Source of the DNA: Stenotrophomonas sp. SAM-B
GTDB taxonomy: Bacteria > Pseudomonadota > Gammaproteobacteria > Xanthomonadales > Xanthomonadaceae
Direction of reading: 5' to 3'
Assembly: GCF_013387485.1 (NCBI RefSeq)
Contig: NZ_JABBXB010000001.1
Span: 764,001-828,000 of the forward strand
Length of the DNA stretch: 64,000 nt
The translations under genes were made by a program, and so were the position numbers. The notes below the pieces were generated by a model. The model saw nothing but the letters and a program-made list of their open reading frames with translations, searched no databases and was not told the origin of the DNA. Numbering within the stretch: the stretch's first letter is position 1; each line of letters opens with the position of its first letter. This document shows, one piece after another, positions 24,279-33,072 of this stretch.

Positions 24279-26438
24279 ATGAACCCAGGCCCCACTGCCA
24301 AGGTCGCCACGCCCGCCGGCGCGGCCGTACCCGACTATGTCCTCCAGCTTGAGCGCGCAGCGCACTATCTGCCGCCCGATCAACTGCCGCTGCTGCGCCG
24401 CGCCTGGGAAGTAGGCGCTGCCGCGCATGCCGGCCAGACCCGCAAGTCGGGCGAGCCCTATATCACCCACCCGGTCGCCGTGGCCCAGGTGCTGGCCGAG
24501 CTCGGCCTGGACGTGGAGGCGTTGATCGCCGCGATCCTGCACGACACCATCGAAGACACGCCGCTGACCCGCGAGGAGCTGGCCGCCGAGTTCGGCGAAG
24601 CCGTGGCCGAGCTGGTCGATGGCGTCACCAAGCTGGACAAGCTGAAGTTCCGCGACCGCCAGGAAGCGGCGGCGGAGAGCTTCCGCAAGATGCTGCTGGC
24701 GATGTCGCGCGACCTGCGCGTGATCATGATCAAGCTGGCCGACCGCCTGCACAACATGCGCACGCTCGGCGCGCAGAGCCGCGAGGCGCGCGGCCGGATC
24801 GCACGCGAGACGCTGGAGATCTACGCCCCGATCGCGCAGCGGCTGGGCATGAGCCTGGTCAAGAGCGAGCTGCAGAACCTGGGCTTCAAGGCGCTGTACC
24901 CGTGGCGCCACGCGATCCTGGAAAAACACATCCGCAGCCAGCCGGTGGTCCGCCGCGAGGCGATGGCGCAGGTGGAGGTACAGCTGAGCCAGCGCCTGGC
25001 CAAGGAAGGGCTGGAACACCGCCTGGTCAGCCGCATCAAGACGCCGTGGAGCATCTACAACAAGATGTGCGACGAGAACAAATCCTTCGATCAGGTGATG
25101 GATGTGTTCGGGTTCCGGTTGGTGGTGCGCAACGTGCCCAACTGCTATCACGCGCTGGGTTCGGTGCATGCCACGTTCAAACCGCTGGATGGGCGCTTCC
25201 GCGATTTCATCGCGATCCCCAAGGCCAACGGCTACCAGTCGCTGCATACGGTGTTGTTCGGGCCGTACGGCTCACCGATCGAGGTGCAGATCCGCACCGA
25301 AGAGATGGACCTGATCGCCGAGCGTGGCGTGGCGGCGCACTGGACGTACAAGTTCGGTGGCGATTCACCCAACAGCGCGCAGAGCCGCGCACATGCGTGG
25401 ATCGTGGAGTTGATCGATTCGCAGCGGGCCGCCGGCTCGTCGCTGGAGTTCCTGGACAACGTCAAGGTGGACCTGTTCCCGGACGAGGTCTATCTGTTCA
25501 CGCCCAAGGGCAAGATCCTGGCCTTGCCGCGCAATTCCACCGCGCTCGATTTCGCGTATGCGGTGCATACCGACGTGGGCAACATGGCGGTGGCTTCGCG
25601 GGTCGACAAGAAGCTGGTCCCGCTGCGCACGAAACTGGTCAGCGGGCAGACGGTGGAAGTGATCACCGCCCGTTCGGCCACGCCGAAGCCGCAGTGGCTG
25701 GAGTTCGTGGTCAGTTCGAAGGCGCGTACCGCGATCCGTCACCAGCTCAAGCAGCTGGAACACGAGGACGCCGTGCAGTTGGGCCACCGGATGCTGGACC
25801 GCGCGCTGGAGGCGATGGACAGCTCGCTGGAGCGCCTGCCGAAGGGGCGCCTGGATGCCTTCCTGGCCGAACACCGGTACCCGCGCCTGGAGGCGCTGCT
25901 GGCCGAGGTGGCACTGGGCAACTGGATGCCGAACCAGGCCGCGCAGGCACTGATGGCGTATGCGGAGCTGCGCGGCGGGGCGCATTCCAAGCATTCGCAG
26001 GAAAAGATCCTGATCAACGGCAGCGAGCGCGGGGTGGTGAGCTTCGCGAACTGCTGCCAGCCGATCCCGGGCGACGACATCATGGGGTACCACACGGCCG
26101 GCAAGGGCATCGTGGTGCACCGGCTGGATTGCCCGAACCTGGCGGAACTGCGCAAGTCGCCGGAGCGCTGGATGCCGATCGGGTGGGATACGACGGTGTC
26201 GGGCGACTACGATACGTCGCTGATCGTGGAGGTCGAGAACGGGACCGGCGTGCTGGCACAGTTGGCGGCGGCGATCGCGCAGAGCCATTCGAACATCGAG
26301 CGCGTGGATTATCTGGATCGCGATTTCAATGCGGCGGTGCTGTGCTTCAACGTGCAGGTGCGTGATCGGAACCATCTGGCGGAAGTGATGCGCAGGCTGC
26401 GGCGTTTGTCCGTGGTGCAGTCGGTACGGCGGCAATGA
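24279..26438 (+). CDS. spoT: Bifunctional (p)ppGpp synthetase/hydrolase
   Basis: Stringent-response enzyme of 719 residues. Domains in order: HD hydrolase (SGEPYITHPVAVAQVL, ILHDTIEDT), synthetase (SRIKTPWSIYNKM, DVFGFRLVV, YQSLHTVLFGP, VAAHWTYK), TGS (VYLFTPKGKILALPRNST), a Cys-containing linker region (FANCCQPIPGDDIMGY) and a C-terminal ACT domain (LIVEVENGTGVLAQLAAAIA). An intact HD motif supports hydrolase function. ATG 24279 is chosen over a TTG six bases earlier. Downstream lies a SMAG pair, then ridA. Confidence 0.94.
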   Translation: MNPGPTAKVATPAGAAVPDYVLQLERAAHYLPPDQLPLLRRAWEVGAAAHAGQTRKSGEPYITHPVAVAQVLAELGLDVEALIAAILHDTIEDTPLTREELAAEFGEAVAELVDGVTKLDKLKFRDRQEAAAESFRKMLLAMSRDLRVIMIKLADRLHNMRTLGAQSREARGRIARETLEIYAPIAQRLGMSLVKSELQNLGFKALYPWRHAILEKHIRSQPVVRREAMAQVEVQLSQRLAKEGLEHRLVSRIKTPWSIYNKMCDENKSFDQVMDVFGFRLVVRNVPNCYHALGSVHATFKPLDGRFRDFIAIPKANGYQSLHTVLFGPYGSPIEVQIRTEEMDLIAERGVAAHWTYKFGGDSPNSAQSRAHAWIVELIDSQRAAGSSLEFLDNVKVDLFPDEVYLFTPKGKILALPRNSTALDFAYAVHTDVGNMAVASRVDKKLVPLRTKLVSGQTVEVITARSATPKPQWLEFVVSSKARTAIRHQLKQLEHEDAVQLGHRMLDRALEAMDSSLERLPKGRLDAFLAEHRYPRLEALLAEVALGNWMPNQAAQALMAYAELRGGAHSKHSQEKILINGSERGVVSFANCCQPIPGDDIMGYHTAGKGIVVHRLDCPNLAELRKSPERWMPIGWDTTVSGDYDTSLIVEVENGTGVLAQLAAAIAQSHSNIERVDYLDRDFNAAVLCFNVQVRDRNHLAEVMRRLRRLSVVQSVRRQ

Positions 26439-26472
26439 TTGCCCCGGTGGCCGGCCGGATGACAGCATTCCG

Positions 26473-26499
26473 GTAGATCCACGCCATGCGTGGATGCTC
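26473..26499. repeat. SMAG/REP palindrome, left member of a pair
   Basis: GTAGATCCACGCC-ATG-CGTGG followed by ATGCTC, between spoT and ridA. Core CCACGCCATGCGTGG. Confidence 0.85.
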
Positions 26500-26515
26500 T
26501 CCGTTCCGGCACCGC

Positions 26516-26540
26516 GAAGCCACGCATGGCGTGGTGCTAC
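26516..26540. repeat. SMAG/REP palindrome, right member of a pair
   Basis: GAAGCCACGCATGGCGTGG followed by TGCTAC, in the opposite orientation to the copy at 26473. It ends 12 bp before a possible ridA -10 (TACAAT, 26553-26558). Confidence 0.85.
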
Positions 26541-26552
26541 CCGTTCCGGCGG

Positions 26553-26558
26553 TACAAT
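26553..26558 (+). promoter_or_regulatory. Putative -10 element of ridA
   Basis: TACAAT 32 bp before the ridA ATG. Its -35 position falls within the SMAG element, so the repeat may influence this promoter. Confidence 0.45.
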
Positions 26559-26589
26559 TGCGTTCCCCCTTTTGAACCGTGGAGCTCCC

Positions 26590-26982
26590 ATGTCCCGTCA
26601 GATCATCACCAGTGCCAAGGCCCCGGCCGCCATCGGTCCGTATTCGCAGGCCGTGCGTGCGGGCAATACCGTGTATTTCTCGGGCCAGATTCCGCTGGAT
26701 CCGGCCACCGGTGAGATCGTCGGTGTGGGCGATATCGAGGCGCAGGCGCGCCGTGCGTTCGACAACCTGAAGGCCGTGGCCGAAGAAGCCGGTGGTTCGC
26801 TGGATCAGATCGTCCGTCTGGGCCTGTACCTCACCGATCTGGGCGAGTTCGCCAAGGTCAATGCGGTCATGCAGGACTACTTCAAGGCGCCGTTCCCGGC
26901 CCGCTCCACCATCGAAGTCGCGGGTCTGCCGAAGGCCGCCAACTTCGAAGTCGATGCGGTGATGGTGCTCGACCAGGCCTGA
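26590..26982 (+). CDS. ridA: RidA family enamine/imine deaminase
   Basis: 130-residue YjgF/YER057c/UK114 protein that hydrolyses reactive 2-aminoacrylate-type enamines formed by PLP enzymes. Motifs: SAKAPAAIGPYSQAV, VYFSGQIPLDPATGEIV, NLKAVAEEAG and PARSTIEVAGLPK, with the Arg of the active site. ATG 26590 follows a GGAGC ribosome-binding site. recG starts one base after its stop. Confidence 0.94.
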   Translation: MSRQIITSAKAPAAIGPYSQAVRAGNTVYFSGQIPLDPATGEIVGVGDIEAQARRAFDNLKAVAEEAGGSLDQIVRLGLYLTDLGEFAKVNAVMQDYFKAPFPARSTIEVAGLPKAANFEVDAVMVLDQA

Positions 26983-26983
26983 C

Positions 26984-29095
26984 GTGGCGCGGTCACGGGC
27001 TCCTGCACCGGCGCTGGCCGCGGCCGGGGAGGCATCGTTGTCGATGCTCTCCGGTATCGGGCCGGCGGTGGCGATCAAGCTGGCCGCCCGTGGCCTGTCT
27101 TCGCTGCAGGACCTGTGGCTGCATCTGCCGCTGCGCTATGAGGACCGGACCCGGCTGACCACCATCGCGGCGCTGCAGCCGGGGGTGGCGGCACAGGTGG
27201 AGGGGCGGGTGAGCGCGGTCGAGCGCGGCTTCCGCTATCGGCCGGTGCTCAAGGTGGCGATCGAGGATGATTCGTACGGCACGCTGGTGCTGCGGTTCTT
27301 CCATTTCCGCGCCCAGCAGGTGTCGCAGTTCGCCGTGGGCACGCGGATCCGCTGCTTTGGCACCGCCAAGCCCGGCCATCACGGGCTGGAGATCGTCCAT
27401 CCCAGTTACCGGGTGATGGGCGGCAGTGAAGATGATGCGCTGGGCGACAGCCTCGATCCGGTCTATCCGGCGGTCGAAGGCGTGGGCCCGGCGACGATGC
27501 GGAAGTTCATCGGGCTGGCGCTGGACAGGTTGCCCGAAGAATCGACGCTGGAATTGTTGCCCGCTGGCTGGTTGTCCGGCCTGGGCCTGCCATCGCTGCG
27601 CAGTGCGCTGTTGACCGTGCACCGGCCACCGCCGGACGCGGATCTTGCCGCGCTGGCCGCAGGCCGGCATCCGGCGCAACGCCGGCTGGCCATCGAGGAA
27701 TTGTTGGCCCACCACCTGAGCCTGCGCCGCCAGCGCATGGCGTTGCAGGCGCACCACGCGCCGTCGCTGCGCGGGCAGGGCCTGCTGGTGGCGCAGCTGC
27801 GCGACAGCCTGCCGTTCCAGTTGACCGGTGCGCAGCAGCGCGTGTTCGAGCAGATCCGCAAGGACCTGGCCAAGGCGCATCCGATGCTGCGGCTGGTGCA
27901 GGGCGATGTCGGCTCCGGCAAGACCGTGGTCGCCGCGTTGGCGGCGATGCTGGCGGTGGAGCGGGGCAAGCAGGTCGCATTGGCCGCACCCACCGAGCTG
28001 CTGGCCGAGCAGCACATGAACAATCTGCGCGCCTGGCTGGAGCCGCTGGGCGTGCGCACGGCGTGGCTGGCCGGCAAGGTCACCGGCAGGGCGCGCACCA
28101 GGGTCCTGGCCGAGGTCGCCTCGGGCGAGGCCCAGGTGGTGGTCGGGACGCATGCGCTGATGCAGGACAGCGTGGTGTTCAAGGACCTGGCACTGGCCAT
28201 CGTCGATGAGCAGCACCGTTTCGGCGTGCACCAGCGGCTGGCACTGCGCGACAAGGGCGCGGACGGGCGCAGCGTGCCGCACCAGCTGGTGATGACCGCC
28301 ACCCCGATTCCGCGCACGCTGGCGATGTCCGAGTATGCCGATCTGGATGTCTCGGCGATCGATGAGCTGCCGCCCGGGCGTACGCCGGTGCAGACCGTGG
28401 CACTCAACAATGATCGCCGTCCGGAGCTGATCGAACGCATCTCGGTGGCCTGCCGCGAAGGCCAGCAGGTGTACTGGGTCTGCACGCTGATCGAGGAAAG
28501 CGAAGAGCTGGACGCCACCCCGGCGCAGGCCACGTTCGAGTCGCTGCAGGCGCTGTTGCCGGGCGTGCGGGTGGGGCTGGTGCATGGGCGGCTGAAGGCG
28601 AGCGAGAAGCTGGCCACGATGGTCGCCTTCAAGGCCGGTGAGATCGATCTGCTGGTGGCCACCACGGTCATCGAGGTCGGCGTGGACGTGCCGAATGCGT
28701 CGTTGATGATCATCGAGAACGCCGAGCGCCTCGGCTTGGCCCAGCTGCACCAGCTGCGCGGCCGGGTAGGGCGCGGCTCCGCGGTGTCGCGCTGCGTGCT
28801 GCTGTACCAGGCGCCGTTGTCGAACATGGCGCGTGAGCGGCTGGAAACGATGCGGCAGACCAACGATGGCTTCCTGATCGCCGAGAAGGATCTGGAGCTG
28901 CGTGGCCCCGGCGAGCTGCTGGGCACGCGGCAGACCGGCCTGGCCGGGTTCCGCATGGCCGATCTGGCCCGCGATGCGGATCTGCTGCCGGGCGTGCACG
29001 CGCTTGCCGAGCGGCTGCTGGTGGAGGCGCCCGAGGTGGCCGATCAGGTGGTGCGGCGCTGGATCGGCACGGCCGTGCGGTACGCGTCGGCATAG
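26984..29095 (+). CDS. recG: ATP-dependent DNA helicase RecG
   Basis: Branch-migration helicase for stalled forks and Holliday junctions. 703 residues: N-terminal wedge/OB domain (LWLHLPLRYEDRTRLTTI), Walker A GDVGSGKTVVAA, DEQH-type box (IVDEQHRFGVHQR), TATPIPRT, and C-terminal motifs TTVIEVGVDVPNA, QLHQLRGRVGRG. The most likely start is GTG 26984, since ATG 27044 would cut into the conserved N-terminus. Immediately after ridA, as one transcription unit. Confidence 0.93.
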   Translation: MARSRAPAPALAAAGEASLSMLSGIGPAVAIKLAARGLSSLQDLWLHLPLRYEDRTRLTTIAALQPGVAAQVEGRVSAVERGFRYRPVLKVAIEDDSYGTLVLRFFHFRAQQVSQFAVGTRIRCFGTAKPGHHGLEIVHPSYRVMGGSEDDALGDSLDPVYPAVEGVGPATMRKFIGLALDRLPEESTLELLPAGWLSGLGLPSLRSALLTVHRPPPDADLAALAAGRHPAQRRLAIEELLAHHLSLRRQRMALQAHHAPSLRGQGLLVAQLRDSLPFQLTGAQQRVFEQIRKDLAKAHPMLRLVQGDVGSGKTVVAALAAMLAVERGKQVALAAPTELLAEQHMNNLRAWLEPLGVRTAWLAGKVTGRARTRVLAEVASGEAQVVVGTHALMQDSVVFKDLALAIVDEQHRFGVHQRLALRDKGADGRSVPHQLVMTATPIPRTLAMSEYADLDVSAIDELPPGRTPVQTVALNNDRRPELIERISVACREGQQVYWVCTLIEESEELDATPAQATFESLQALLPGVRVGLVHGRLKASEKLATMVAFKAGEIDLLVATTVIEVGVDVPNASLMIIENAERLGLAQLHQLRGRVGRGSAVSRCVLLYQAPLSNMARERLETMRQTNDGFLIAEKDLELRGPGELLGTRQTGLAGFRMADLARDADLLPGVHALAERLLVEAPEVADQVVRRWIGTAVRYASA

Positions 29096-29183
29096 CGCGC
29101 CGCCAAGCGGAGTGGGCGGGCACCGCCTTGTATTTGTCATGGCAGGGTGCGAAAGTCCCTTGCCGATTATCAAGACGGCAACG

Positions 29184-30119
29184 ATGAGCAAGAAGATTCC
29201 GCTGTTGATCGACACCGACCCGGGTGTCGATGATGCCCTGGCCCTGTTGATGGCCTTCGCCGATGAGCGCCACGATATCGTTGGCCTGACCATCGCCGCC
29301 GGCAACGTTGGCCTGGACCACACGGTCCGCAATGCCCTGAAACTGTGCGAAGTGGCTGGCCGCGAAGACGTGCCGGTCTACGCCGGTACCGCCGATCCGC
29401 TGCTGCACCCCTCGGTCGATGCCGCCCATGTGCACGGCGCCGATGGTTTTGGCGACGTCAACCTGCCGGCCGCCAAGCGCCAGGCCGAGGCCGAGCACGC
29501 CGCGCTGGCGATCCTGCGCCTGTCGCACGAATACGCCGGCGAACTGTTCCTGGTCGCACTCGGTCCGCTGACCAACCTGGCCCTGGCCCTGAAGCTCGAC
29601 CCGACCCTGCCGCAGCGCGTGAAGCGCTTCCTGGTGATGGGCGGGGCGGTGACCTGCCACGGCAACATCACCCCGGCCGCCGAGTTCAACATCGCGTTCG
29701 ATCCGGAGGCGGCGCACATCGTGTTCACCGGCTTCCCGCACATCGAAGTGGCGGATTGGGAAGCCACCGTGGCCCATGGCCTGCTGCATGCCGATGTGGA
29801 GCAGTGGCTGGCCGCGGACAGCGACAAGGCCCGTTTCTACGAGCTGATCTCGCGCCAGACCCGCCTGTGGTCCGAAGACAGCCGGGGCGAGCGCTGGTAC
29901 GCCGCCGATGCCCTGGCGATGGCCTGGGCGCTGCAGCCGGAAGGCGCGCTGCGGGTCGAATCGCGTCCCCTGAACGTGGAACTGGCCGGTGTGCACAGCC
30001 GGGGTGCTACCATTGTCGACTGGAACCGCCAGACCGGGCAGCCGGACAACACCCAGCTGCTGATGGCCTACGACCAGGGTCGATTCGAGACCCAGGTGAG
30101 GGCGGCACTCGGCGTCTGA
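29184..30119 (+). CDS. Nucleoside hydrolase (IUNH family)
   Basis: 311 residues. The metal-binding DTDPGVDDAL motif (10-19) and the later catalytic-site sequences (VALGPLTNLALAL, VMGGAV, AEFNIAFDPEAA) mark a calcium-dependent nucleoside N-ribohydrolase that releases bases in purine/pyrimidine salvage. Base preference cannot be told from sequence. ATG 29184 is used; the frame extends far upstream over recG but without conserved residues. Stands alone. Confidence 0.92.
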   Translation: MSKKIPLLIDTDPGVDDALALLMAFADERHDIVGLTIAAGNVGLDHTVRNALKLCEVAGREDVPVYAGTADPLLHPSVDAAHVHGADGFGDVNLPAAKRQAEAEHAALAILRLSHEYAGELFLVALGPLTNLALALKLDPTLPQRVKRFLVMGGAVTCHGNITPAAEFNIAFDPEAAHIVFTGFPHIEVADWEATVAHGLLHADVEQWLAADSDKARFYELISRQTRLWSEDSRGERWYAADALAMAWALQPEGALRVESRPLNVELAGVHSRGATIVDWNRQTGQPDNTQLLMAYDQGRFETQVRAALGV

Positions 30120-30163
30120 CGACGCCGCTGCGGCGGACCTTTCGCACGGTTGATGGACCCGGC

Positions 30164-30192
30164 TTGCCCTTTGCGGCGGCCGGGACTATAAT
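30164..30192 (+). promoter_or_regulatory. Promoter of rpmE2
   Basis: -35 TTGCCC (30164-30169), 17-bp spacer, consensus -10 TATAAT (30187-30192), 40 bp before the rpmE2 ATG. No Zur-like palindrome is evident around it. Confidence 0.75.
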
Positions 30193-30231
30193 GCCGCTCT
30201 TGACCACCAGCCCTTATTACGGTGCGCGCCC

Positions 30232-30492
30232 ATGAAGGCCGATATTCATCCTGCTTACCGCGACGTGGTTTTCCACGACGTTACCTCTGATTTCAAGATC
30301 CTGACCCGTTCGACCATGTCCACCAAGGACACGATCAAGTGGGAAGACGGCAACGATTACCCGCTCGTCAAGGTTGAAATCTCCTCGGCTTCGCATCCGT
30401 TCTACACGGGCAAGCACAAGGTGATCGACACCAGCGGCCGTATCGACAAGTTCCAGAAGCGTTTCGGCAAGCCGGCGCCGACCGCAGCCTGA
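30232..30492 (+). CDS. rpmE2: Type B (zinc-independent) 50S ribosomal protein L31
   Basis: 86 residues, [17 protein letters not shown], with [21 protein letters not shown] at the C-terminal half. It has no cysteine, so it is the C-minus (YkgM-type) L31 that does not bind zinc. In many bacteria this form is made under zinc limitation under Zur control; here the promoter looks strong and has no obvious Zur site, so it may be the main L31. Followed by a strong terminator. Confidence 0.93.
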   Translation: MKADIHPAYRDVVFHDVTSDFKILTRSTMSTKDTIKWEDGNDYPLVKVEISSASHPFYTGKHKVIDTSGRIDKFQKRFGKPAPTAA

Positions 30493-30515
30493 TCTGTCGA
30501 CGCAGCTGCTTGAAA

Positions 30516-30546
30516 ACAACGGTCGCCTTAGCGGCCGTTGTTTTTT
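30516..30546 (+). terminator. Terminator after rpmE2
   Basis: AACAACGGTCGC-CTTA-GCGGCCGTTG, then TTTTTTG. Confidence 0.85.
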
Positions 30547-30711
30547 GTTGTTTCCGGATTGCTGAACGCCAGGTGAGGCCCACATGCCCCGCCGACGGAA
30601 CGCTGTGTCCGTGACGCCGCGCCAGCCCTTGTGCGCGCTGTGATGACGCCTTCCGCGCGATCCGGAACCTGCGTCTACGACTTCCGTCCTAGGGCGTCGA
30701 AAATGTTGCTG

Positions 30712-30720
30712 TGCGATAAT
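30712..30720 (+). promoter_or_regulatory. Extended -10 promoter of gltA
   Basis: TGC-GATAAT matches an extended -10. No good -35 is present. Transcription would start near 30727, just before the hairpin. Confidence 0.5.
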
Positions 30721-30727
30721 GGCGGGA

Positions 30728-30747
30728 TCCACGATAACGATCGTGGA
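30728..30747 (+). promoter_or_regulatory. Hairpin at the 5' end of the gltA leader
   Basis: TCCACGAT-AACG-ATCGTGGA, a perfect 8-bp stem, starting within a base or two of the predicted transcription start. It could be an RNA-stabilising hairpin or an operator. Confidence 0.45.
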
Positions 30748-30808
30748 CTTCCTTCACGTGCCTGACCCATGCGCTTGGGCGGGCGCCTTCCCTCGAGGAG
30801 CGCACACA

Positions 30809-32086
30809 GTGTCCGATCTTGATCAGGTCACGCTCAACGCCGGCGACAAGTCGGTTGTTCTGCCAGTCATCAAACCCACGCTCGGCAACGATTGCGTCGA
30901 TATCTCGAAGCTGACCAAGGAAACCGGTCTCTTCACTTACGACTCCGGCTTCACCGCCACCGCCAGCTGCAAGTCCGCCATCACCTACATCGACGGTGAC
31001 AAGGGCGTGCTGCTGTATCGCGGCTATCCCATCGAGCAGCTCTCGGAAAAGTCGAGCTACGTCGAAGTGGCCTACCTGCTGATCAACGGCGAGCGTCCGA
31101 GCGCCGAGCAGCTGAAGGCCTTCACCGACGAGCTGGCGGCCGAAGCCGATGTGGATCCGTCGATCAACACGCTGATCGGCAGCTTCGCCAAGGATGCCCA
31201 TCCGATGGCCATCCTGACCGCCGCCATCGCGCAGTTGTCGGGCATCTACCACGCCTCGCTGGACCTGTCCGACGCCGAACAGCGTCGCCACGCCGCGGTG
31301 CGCCTGATCGCCAAGGTGCCGACCCTGTCGGCCCTGATCTACCGCCACGGCAAGGGCCTGCCGGCCAACAAGCCGGACACCTCGCTGGATTACGTCAGCC
31401 GCTTCCTGAAGCAGACCTTCGAGTCCGCCGATGGCCAGTACGAGCTGAACCAGGACGTGGTCAAGGCGCTGGACCTGCTGTTCATCCTGCACGCCGATCA
31501 CGAGCAGAACGCCTCGACCTCGACCGTGCGCCTGGTCGGTTCGACCGGTGCCAACCCGTACGCGTCGGTCGCCGCTGGCGTCACCGCGCTGTGGGGTCCG
31601 GCCCACGGCGGTGCCAACGAAGCCGTGCTGAAGATGCTGGAAGAGATCGGTTCGGCCGACAACGTCGAGTCCGCCGTGCTCAAGGCCAAGGACAAGACCT
31701 CCGGCTTCCGCCTGATGGGCTTCGGCCACCGCGTGTACAAGAACTTCGACCCGCGCGCCAAGGTCATCGGTGAGATGACCGGCAAGGTGCTCAAGCAGCT
31801 GGGCGTGCAGGATCCGCTGCTGGACGTCGCCGTCAAGCTGGAGCAGGCCGCGCTGCAGGACGACTACTTCGTCGCCCGCAAGCTGTACCCGAACGTCGAT
31901 TTCTACAGCGGCATCATCTACAAGGCGCTGCAGATCCCGACCGAAATGTTCACCGTCATGTTCGCCCTGGGCCGTACTTCCGGCTGGGTCGCACATTGGC
32001 TGGAACAGCAGGTCGATCCGGAAATGAAGATCGGCCGTCCGCGCCAGGTCTACACCGGCAGCGACGTGCGCGACTACCAGGGCTGA
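30809..32086 (+). CDS. gltA: Citrate synthase
   Basis: First TCA-cycle step, condensing oxaloacetate and acetyl-CoA. 425 residues, type II (hexameric) citrate synthase: VAYLLINGERPS, LLFILHADHEQNASTSTVRLV with catalytic His, ALWGPAHGGANEAVL with His, MGFGHRVYKNFDPRA, and the catalytic Asp in NVDFYSGIIY. GTG 30809 (MSDLDQVTLNAG) has GAGGAG eight bases upstream; ORF extension above it is not conserved. Monocistronic with strong terminator. Confidence 0.95.
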   Translation: MSDLDQVTLNAGDKSVVLPVIKPTLGNDCVDISKLTKETGLFTYDSGFTATASCKSAITYIDGDKGVLLYRGYPIEQLSEKSSYVEVAYLLINGERPSAEQLKAFTDELAAEADVDPSINTLIGSFAKDAHPMAILTAAIAQLSGIYHASLDLSDAEQRRHAAVRLIAKVPTLSALIYRHGKGLPANKPDTSLDYVSRFLKQTFESADGQYELNQDVVKALDLLFILHADHEQNASTSTVRLVGSTGANPYASVAAGVTALWGPAHGGANEAVLKMLEEIGSADNVESAVLKAKDKTSGFRLMGFGHRVYKNFDPRAKVIGEMTGKVLKQLGVQDPLLDVAVKLEQAALQDDYFVARKLYPNVDFYSGIIYKALQIPTEMFTVMFALGRTSGWVAHWLEQQVDPEMKIGRPRQVYTGSDVRDYQG

Positions 32087-32106
32087 TCGCTCCGGCAGGT
32101 CGTGAT

Positions 32107-32138
32107 GAAAACGCCCCGCATCGCGGGGCGTTTTTTTT
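32107..32138 (+). terminator. Terminator after gltA
   Basis: AAAACGCCCCGC-ATC-GCGGGGCG followed by eight T. Confidence 0.9.
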
Positions 32139-32190
32139 GCCTGTCCCTTCCTGCGCGGGCAACCGGCCTTACCAGTTGGCCGTGCGGTTT

Positions 32191-32976
32191 CTACGTCGTC
32201 CGCCGGGTCTCCAGATAGCGGCTGGGCGATTCCCCCACTGCACGCCGGAACGCCGCCGAAAACGCGCTGGGGCTGGTGTATCCGAGGTCCAGCGCCACCC
32301 GGGTGACCGGCTGCCCGGCACCCAGGCGTTCGATCGCGGCGAGCAGGCAGACCTGCTGGCGCCATTCGGCAAATCCCACCCCGGTGTCCGCGCGGAACTG
32401 GCGGGTGAACGTGCGTCGGCTCATGCCTGCCTCGGCGGCCACCGCATCGAGCGTGGAGGCGATCGAGGGCGCGTCGAACACCTGCTGGCAGGCACGCGCA
32501 AGGCGTGGGTCGCGGGGCAACGGCGCATGCAGTGACAGGCGTGGCATCACCGCGATCTCTGCGACCAGCAACTGCATCAGCCGGCCGGCACGACCGTCCT
32601 GGTCGTACATCGCCGGCAGGTCGGCCGCATCGTCCATCAGGTGCCGCAGCAACGCCGATACGGCATGTACGCCGCAGCGCGCTGGCAACCGGGCCGCCGC
32701 CACTTCCTCCGCCGCCACGAACACATTGAGCATCGTGACCGGGCCACGCATCGCCATGGCGTGGGCGACGCCTGCGGGCACCCAGCACGCACGCTGCGGT
32801 GGCACCAACCAGTGTCCCTCGGGCGTGGTGAGGCTGATGGTGCCGCGCGAGGCAAACGCGAACTGACCGCGCCGATGCGCGTGGTCAGGGAAGACGGATC
32901 CGGCGGCGTAGTCGTTGGCGGTGACCACCACGGCGCGGGGCAGATCTTCATAGGGATCGAGCAGGGTATTGCGCAT
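32191..32976 (-). CDS. AraC family transcriptional regulator with cupin N-terminus
   Basis: 261 residues. The N-terminal cupin-like sensor domain (FPDHAHRRGQFAFAS, WVPAGVAHAMAM) is followed by two helix-turn-helix motifs: STLDAVAAEAGMSRRTFTRQF and RVALDLGYTSPSAFSAAFRR, with the AraC signature end GESPSRYL. It resembles the YdeK/NimR-like branch. It diverges from an alpha/beta hydrolase with 96 bp between the starts, so that gene is the likely target. ATG 32976 is used. Confidence 0.88.
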   Translation of the reverse strand: MRNTLLDPYEDLPRAVVVTANDYAAGSVFPDHAHRRGQFAFASRGTISLTTPEGHWLVPPQRACWVPAGVAHAMAMRGPVTMLNVFVAAEEVAAARLPARCGVHAVSALLRHLMDDAADLPAMYDQDGRAGRLMQLLVAEIAVMPRLSLHAPLPRDPRLARACQQVFDAPSIASTLDAVAAEAGMSRRTFTRQFRADTGVGFAEWRQQVCLLAAIERLGAGQPVTRVALDLGYTSPSAFSAAFRRAVGESPSRYLETRRTT

Positions 32977-33072
32977 GGCCCGGATTCTATCGCCATCGGC
33001 CTGATATCGACGGCGGGCCACGCGCCGCCACCCTAACATCGCGGCCCAACCCCACACCCGCACGGTGCAGCC

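Larger units (their letters stand above)
30493..30808 (+). other. Intergenic region between rpmE2 and gltA
   Basis: This 316-bp region holds the rpmE2 terminator, about 160 bp with no recognisable signal, an extended -10 and the gltA leader with a small hairpin. Confidence 0.7.

Noticed and set aside
26993..29332. 779-residue minus-strand ORF opposite recG
   Set aside because: Antisense shadow of the RecG coding frame.
30120..30231. Zur box upstream of rpmE2
   Set aside because: No AT-rich palindrome of the Zur type is visible, only a sigma70 promoter.
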